Shown here: positions 58,141-64,000 of the stretch, in pieces | Layout of the letters: every line of letters starts with the position of its first letter | Position numbering within the stretch: position 1 is the stretch's first letter | Assembly: GCA_016647705.1 (NCBI GenBank) | Contig: JAENRU010000084.1 | Coordinates: 62,001-126,000, forward strand | Source: Eucommia ulmoides | Taxonomy: Eukaryota; Streptophyta; Magnoliopsida; Garryales; Eucommiaceae | Direction of reading: 5' to 3' | DNA: 64,000 nt | The notes under the pieces: generated by a model | Databases searched by the model: none | What the model was told of the DNA's origin: nothing | What the model saw: only the letters and a program-made list of their open reading frames with translations | Made by a program: the position numbers and the translations under genes

Positions 58141-60840
58141 GATTTAACAGGAGATGCAGACGGAGACCTTGATGGCGATCGAGAAACAAATCGTGACTTG
58201 CTGGAAATAGAAGTAATAAATATATCAGACATTGGGAAAGATATTTTTAGAGGGAAAAATGAACCCCAAAAGAAATCGGCTCTTACCTCCTATTCTTTTT
58301 TGGACTCCTGCTCCTGCTCCTGCTCCTGCTGTTACTCCTACTAATGAGGCTGTAGCTACGGCTGCGGCTCCTTGAAGGACTATTTTCGTATCTCCTTAAC
58401 CTAACCTATATATAAATGCAGATATCCATTAGCAAAATCTTATTAAAATGGAAACTTAACAGTCATTCAGCATTATATATAAGTAGACCTAAACAAAACA
58501 GAATGAATTAGGGAATGTTTGTGCATAGTTGGCACAATTGTTTTATGGTATGAGATAATACAAACAGTATGTTACACAAAAGCATTCATGGATTTTCTTT
58601 TTATATCCTTGGGTTCCAGGTAGGATTGGAAATTGCATGGATCTTTTTAGTGAACCATCAACTTCTCAATCAATCATAGTACTTTTTTAATTTTTATTAA
58701 TTTAAAGAAATTTATAACTATTTTCAATCAATCACACATCAATGCACTCTTTCTTCACTTTTCAAAATTTTCAACTACTCACATCAAATAACTTCAACTT
58801 TTAATTTTTAAAAATTATTAATAAAGATACTCTTTCAAGAAAAAATCCTAATCATACCAAATAAGTTTTTACAATTTTAAAAATTTGTATTAGAAAATAC
58901 TTGAAAATTGATCTTTGAGTTCTAAACCAAACGATCCCTAAAGATCTCGGGATGCAATAGGGTTGGTGCAAGTACCCGAATGTAAGATCTAGTCCAAGGA
59001 TTCTAGAATTCACTGTCATCCAATTTCCAAATCTGAGCAGCAAAAACAATGTCAGCTTTCAAAATTGAACTGAAAAGAAAGGGAAGAACTGAAACAATCA
59101 GCAAAAGCATTCATATCATACAGTAGGTTCCTGAATATCAACATCATACAGAATTATAGAATACGGAAAGATCAAGCAAAAGCATTCATATAGAACAGTA
59201 CAGAGAGAGGAGGTGATGATCAACAACCAATTACATGACATACCCTCTCTGTCACGGGAAACCTCAAAATACAACAAATTAATGTCTGCACCTAGGTGCA
59301 AAGTATGCAAAAATGAGATATCCATATATAGATATATGCATAATCATGGGTTTTTAAATGGAAAGAAGAAACTTTTGTAGAGAATAAACTTCAGGAATTG
59401 AGATCGTTGCACTGGGCCTTAAGGTGTTGGATATTGTGCATCTTCTAGCGGATTGAAGTTGACACAAAAGAAGCAATCAAGTGTCGGCTTGTGGTCCCGG
59501 CTGCTTGATAGTTATGACTCAAGCATAAGCCCCTGTTTGGATCCAAATAGAAATGTATTTAGCCAAATCAAGCTCAGTTTGGAAGCTATTATTTCCTAAA
59601 TCAGAAACAAAAATCAATTTCAAGGAGAATAGTGTTAGGGTTTCAAGGGAGACGGAGGAGGAGAGTTAAAAAGAGAGAGAGAGATAATCGTACCAAAGCG
59701 CGAGCATGTTTCACCTTGAGCCTCTGGGGAAAAAAAAACATTTAGGTAAAACAGAAAAACAATAATTAATACACACAGATAGAAAATTATAGTTAGAAGT
59801 TCATATTATTTTAGGTGTTTTGGTGAAGTATTTTGGGAGAAGATTTGATTTTGTTATGATATCTCTGAAATTCATAAGTTAAAATTTCTTGGATTTTTTA
59901 AATTTGATTTTGGGAGGCGGGGGTGCTGTAAAATGACATTAAATCAATAAAAATTGAATTTCGAAATATTTACTCAAACAACGGATTTGCAAATGAAACA
60001 ATGTAATTCCATATCCAAACACACTTCAAGAGAATAGTTCAATACCTTCATCTGTAACAGCATTTTCCCGACCTCCAAGTCCAGCAGCAAACTGCTTGAG
60101 AATAGCTTATTGTGACATTGAGAAAAGAAGGGGGAGGAGGGATAATCAGCGACAAACAACGCAAAAGAAGGTTACAGATGGAATGATTAAATAGATTTAT
60201 CAATAGCCTAATTTGCATTCACAAAGATACAATTTAATATCTCAAAACTTGGATCAAACTATAACATGAACATATCAAACACTTTTCTACAGAATTGATT
60301 ACAGTAATAGCTGGAGCATTATTGAAGTACGAACACAGCATACAATCCACGCACACAAAAATTGAAGACGAAAAGATGCAATCAGAGTCAACGATGGATA
60401 GAATTAACTGAATACTGGACATATGCATTCTAAAGATGAAGAAACAACAACTGTTTTTGATCTACAACTCGGTGAATCGAATTAGGGCTTGTCCGCCTGT
60501 GTGTGTGTGTGTGTGTTTGTGTGTGTGAGAGAGAGAGAGGAATTCATACCTGCTATTGCTTGGCGACCTACTCTCTGAGGTTTGTTGCTTGCTTTCTGTT
60601 TGGACTTCAATGACGACGGTGAAGAAGTCCGGTGGCAGTGGTGGCGGCGACGACCTTTGAAGATGATGAAGATGGGTGAGAGAGTGAGCATGATAGTGGT
60701 CGTCGAGGCGCAATTGTTCGACGGGGATTGGTGGTCGTCGAGAGAGCAATGGCGAGAGAGGGAATGAGAGAGCCAGAAGCGAGAGAGTAAAGGCTGAGAT
60801 AGAGTATGTAGAAGAGGAATTCAGTATAATTCGAGAATAG
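58141..60840 (-). pseudogene. Captured fragment of an RS-rich (splicing-factor-like) gene
   Basis: The minus strand shows a run of exon-like pieces with matching splice signals. A leader/first exon ends SESRSPSNSR then gtatgaatt (about 60560-60800). A piece encoding ILKQFAAGLGG then RENAVTDE lies before gtattgaac (about 60045-60110). A 30-nt piece lies after ttttccccag and before gtacgatt (about 59696-59726). An RS exon encodes RRYENSPSRSRSRSYS and SRSRSRSRSP before gtaagag (about 58285-58405). A second RS exon encodes KSRFVSRSPSRSPSASPVKS (about 58140-58205), with acceptor tttccag and donor gtatatt. Arg/Ser repeats are the mark of SR-type splicing regulators. No RRM or cyclophilin domain is seen, so the parent gene cannot be named. 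The frame across pieces is uncertain. It is probably a fragment and not a working gene. Confidence 0.5.
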
Positions 60841-61137
60841 AGAGAAAATTGCGAGATTTCGGGGCTGTTTGGGTAAAGGGGTGGCGAGATTTTGGGTAAA
60901 AATTATAAAAAAAGTGTCGAGATTTTAGGGTGGTTGGCTAAATTTTAATCTTTGACCCTTAGATCTAATCCAATCTAAGGCTCAATATATCTCTTGATAT
61001 CATTCAATCTCGGCCGTTGGATATTCAATCCAATGGCCCAAAATGTCTCAAATATGAAATGTCTTAAAATGTAATCTCAGCCGTCAGATATTCGATTCGA
61101 TGGCTCAAAATGTAAATATGTTGTGATTTATAAATAG
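60841..61137. other. Helitron 5' terminal region
   Basis: Contains two related inverted phrases (ttggatattcaatccaatgg at 61017 and cagatattcgattcgatgg at 61085) and agatctaatccaatct near 60961. No gene is seen. Confidence 0.55.
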
Positions 61138-61138
61138 A

Positions 61139-61818
61139 TAGTTAAAAATAGAAAATAAAAATGTGAATGTTCACGGCCACATATATTTTACAAAGTATAT
61201 TTTATGTAAATTATGAAGAAAACAAATATATGGTCAAAGAACAAAAAATTATTCTCTAAAACACATATGAGGGCTAAAATTTTTATTATAATAATATAGG
61301 TCTATTTTATAATTTGTATATCTCTACAGGAGTCAATAATAAAATTCCATATATTGTCAAAATAATAAAATTCCATATATTACTAATATTATTAGTTTAA
61401 AGAATCACAAAATATATATGTGACTTCTTGGGACAAATTTGAAAGAAAAAAATATTTAATTTACTTTTTTTTTTCCTTGATATTATAGTAGTTTGTTTTT
61501 TTTAAATACCATAATTATTGGTTAGGTATTTGCAGAATAAAAATTGATTTTTTTGTTTTTTTTTTCAATCAAGTAGATATCAACACATACCTCTGTTTTC
61601 CTCGTTTCATACCTATCCACAACAAGGTCAACATGTTACTGGGGGAGAAGAAATCTACATGAATTGTTTTTGAATTATTCAACTTGGAAATACATACTTT
61701 TACCTTCACTAATATTTAATTAAAATTCATCATCTCAATTGACCATGTATCCCCAATATTTGTGATCCAGAAAACAAAAAATAACCATGTCCACTCCAAA
61801 ATAATAACAAAATAATAA

Positions 61819-61870
<52 letters not shown>

Positions 61871-62272
61871 TAATCAGAAATACATTTGACCAGATTATGC
61901 ACTTTGATTTTTAAAAGAAAGAAATAAAGGAAGTTTCGGTCGGATCCGCCTTCGGGTTTTCCACGAAAAACTCGTGCTTTCCACTTTGTTTTTGTCATTT
62001 GTTTTGATCTTGATCAATATCTGTGGGTACAAAAATTAGTAAGTCGAAAAAACAAAACTAATTAATTGTTGAAATTTCTCAACACTATGTTGTACTTTAA
62101 GTTTTATATGTAATTTCAATACTCCAATCAAATTACGAATTTGATCCCCTTAAAAAACATCTTTCTTCTTTAAATGATGAATTGCTCAATCCAATATCCC
62201 TAAAAGCAATCACAACGCGGTTCACAAAATATATTACTACTATTATTAGTTAAAAGAATCTCGAAATATAAT
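61139..62272. repeat. AT-rich modules M1/M2, continuation of copy 3
   Basis: Aligns with 6140-7680 without the MITE, and with 19240-20160. It is joined at 62272 directly to an LTR (ataataccacgattccgctg). No gene is seen; the minus-strand frame at 61735-61998 runs through a TAA microsatellite. Confidence 0.7.
61816..61869. repeat. (TAA)n microsatellite
   Basis: About 18 units, in the position where block A has the (ATA)n run and MITE. Confidence 0.95.
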
Positions 62273-63091
62273 ACCACGATTCCGCTGTACCTCTATGTTA
62301 AATAAAGTAATAATAGACGTGATATCAACTTACTATTATCCAACCAATGATAAATATCAACTAACTGTCAACTGACATAAATTTTATAATTTACTAACTC
62401 AAAATTCAACTATACCTATCCAACTTTTCTATAACTCTACAAAAGTTTAAACCCCAGATTACCAATAACTGCCCCAACACCCTAAAAAGAAGCACCACCC
62501 TTTAATCTTATCCAACGCCAATAGTGAACCTGTCTATAACTGGAATACCTATGACAAAATATTTTAGCGGTGTACTGCCTTCATAACATAAAAATAATTT
62601 ATCGAACAAGCATATTTATCAAACACCGTTTTTTAAAACAGAAGGTAAATATAACCACATAATGAGCAATAACAAAATTTCACAATTATCATTATGATAC
62701 AATAATTGAATTTAAGTCGACTGGTCAAATTACTTTGATATATAAAAAAATATGTTAATACTTCCCGTAACAGAATATAATCACACTGAATAATATGAAA
62801 ATTTATAGATATAGCTAAAATTATTAACTGTACAAATATTAAATTTGTATATTAAACGCCCAGATTCTTAAGTCAATATTAACTGTACAAAAATTATTAT
62901 AACAATAATTACAAAATTTAATCTATAGAATAATATTAATCAATTGTTCATAATATTTACTAGTTAATGAAATACTAAGAATTATCATTTTAATAAAATT
63001 TATAATTTTTATTTTAAATTAAATTCTTCACAAATTAAATATATCTACCTATTATATATCCCCGAACCCACATATCTATGTTTTTTTTTTT

Positions 63092-63140
<49 letters not shown>

Positions 63141-64000
63141 CTTTTTAAACACAGAGAGCGCCGAGCGAGAACAAACAAACAAAAAAAAGCTTGCAAAAAA
63201 GTTTTTTTCTTTTTTTGAAACATATATATGCATATATAGAGATGAGATTGAGTGCCAGTTTCATCTATAATATTACTTAACAATTTTATTTTTTTAATTA
63301 AAACACGTGTCCACATATAAGCATAATATATGTGTGGACTATGTGTTGTCTTCTTCTTTAGAAGGCAACACATATACACTAATTTTATTTTTATTATATA
63401 TATATTTATTTATTTAATTGACACAATCTATCCCTCTTAAAATAAAAATAAAAATTATTAATTATATCTCAAAACTTCTAAAATTATATTTCAAATAACT
63501 TGATTATCCCAAAAATTTTAAAGTCAAATCAAAATTAACATATTAACCATAAGTTCTTAAAATAAAAATTTAAACATATAATGATCCCTAATAATTTTAA
63601 AGTAGAATTTAAATGACACATTAGACCCAAATATTTCTCTAAATACAATGAAATTTACTTTAAAATATATACATGCAAAATTGGGCTTTATAATCATTCC
63701 CTCTAAAAGAAATTTTGTCCTGAAATTTAATTATCTTAAATAAATAAATGATGCATATATACTACCCACTAGTTAGAAGAAAAATGAATGCTAATTCATA
63801 TAATTACTTGATACATATGTACTATTACCAGTCATGTAAAATGACACCAAACTCAAATTCCAAATCGATCTCACCACTCAACGACTTATCATATGGTCTA
63901 TTACTAACACAACATTCTAACACCAAGTCTATATAATCTGTAACCAAAATTCTGATACCAACTGTAATGACACAATTTCTTAGGACTGCCACTCGGTTTC
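62273..64000 (-). mobile_element. Short-internal gypsy-type LTR derivative, copy B (partial)
   Basis: The left LTR (62273-63692) lacks its first 100 bp or so. The interior is 63693-63962, and the right LTR starts tgtaatgacac at 63963 and runs off the window. The interior, polypurine tract and Met-type primer-binding site match copy A. It shares with copy A's left LTR the absence of the 600-bp stretch present at 24150-24780, which suggests copy B arose with copy A by segmental duplication rather than by a separate insertion. Frames at 63035-63379 and 63748-63936 are chance. Confidence 0.75.
63092..63139. repeat. (CA)n(TA)n microsatellite
   Basis: Eight or so CA units followed by about 16 TA units inside the LTR. 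Confidence 0.95.

Larger units (their letters stand above)
55564..61138 (-). mobile_element. Non-autonomous Helitron, 5.6 kb, with captured exons
   Basis: On the minus strand it begins TCTATTTATAAATC (61138). It ends with a perfect 8-bp hairpin (CCCGTGCC, loop TTCA, GGCACGGG; 55575-55594 on the plus strand), 11 bases before its 3' end at TTAA (55564), one base from the usual CTRR. Uninterrupted module copies read attaagatatttaaaaatag (6129) with no gap, while here attaaga and tagttaaaaatag flank the element. That is an A|T insertion without target duplication, the Helitron rule. The 5' region holds ccattggattgaatatccaa / acggccgagatt phrases common in plant Helitrons (from memory). No Rep/helicase is visible, so it is non-autonomous. 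Confidence 0.8.

Noticed and set aside
60462-60767. Overlapping open frames on both strands near the RS-gene leader
   Set aside because: They continue into the GT/GA microsatellite past a good GT donor at about 60550. Only the part before the donor is plausible exon or leader.
63963-64000. Treating 63963-64000 as the start of a new element
   Set aside because: It is the start of the right LTR of derivative B, matching 23504 onward; the rest is off-window.

Overview
This is repeat-rich plant nuclear DNA, most likely from a eudicot. The evidence is spliced germin-like protein genes with GT donors, plant-type Ty3/gypsy and Ty1/copia LTR elements, a plant L1-type LINE with an RNase H end, a Helitron, a MITE, and long AT-rich spacers with (TA)n, (TAA)n and (TG)n runs. 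I see no operons, tRNAs, rRNAs, CRISPR arrays or organelle inserts. The species cannot be named from the sequence.

Layout. 1-4972: 3' part of a Tekay/Del-like gypsy element (pol fossil plus a 2.49-kb LTR), inserted in an AT-rich repeat. 4973-11990: duplicated block A, made of AT-rich modules, a MITE, a copia gag fossil and a truncated, intronless PLP-dependent (molybdenum-cofactor-sulfurase-like) pseudogene with its upstream flank. 11997-15776: minus-strand gypsy derivative with no recognisable protein. 16381-17209: germin-like protein (GLP) copy 1. 17370-20230: AT-rich modules. 21684-31833: nested LTR elements, namely a minus-strand gypsy derivative with only about 270 bp between long LTRs, a probable solo copia LTR inside one of those LTRs, and a decayed plus-strand copia element. 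32533-33840: GLP copy 2. 34600-38084: minus-strand LINE joined to a second MITE copy. 38085-51300: block B, a second copy of the MITE / copia gag / PLP pseudogene block, split by a 7.3-kb non-coding copia-type element. 52142-53570: GLP copy 3. 54150-55563 and 61139-62272: AT-rich modules split by a 5.6-kb Helitron at 55564-61138 that carries arginine/serine-rich exons. 62273-64000: second copy of the short-internal gypsy derivative.

The order GLP, AT-rich module, MITE, gag fossil, PLP pseudogene, GLP recurs. The window is therefore best read as a decayed tandem segmental duplication of a germin-like locus that later insertions have enlarged. All three GLP copies are on the minus strand and keep a TATA-like box, but each is damaged at a different step: a deletion over the splice acceptor plus a duplicated start region (copy 1), a lost acceptor AG and a changed metal ligand (copy 2), and a lost start codon (copy 3). 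I see no gene in the window that is clearly intact.

All calls come from reading the sequence. Family assignments rest on recognised motifs, and no database search was run.
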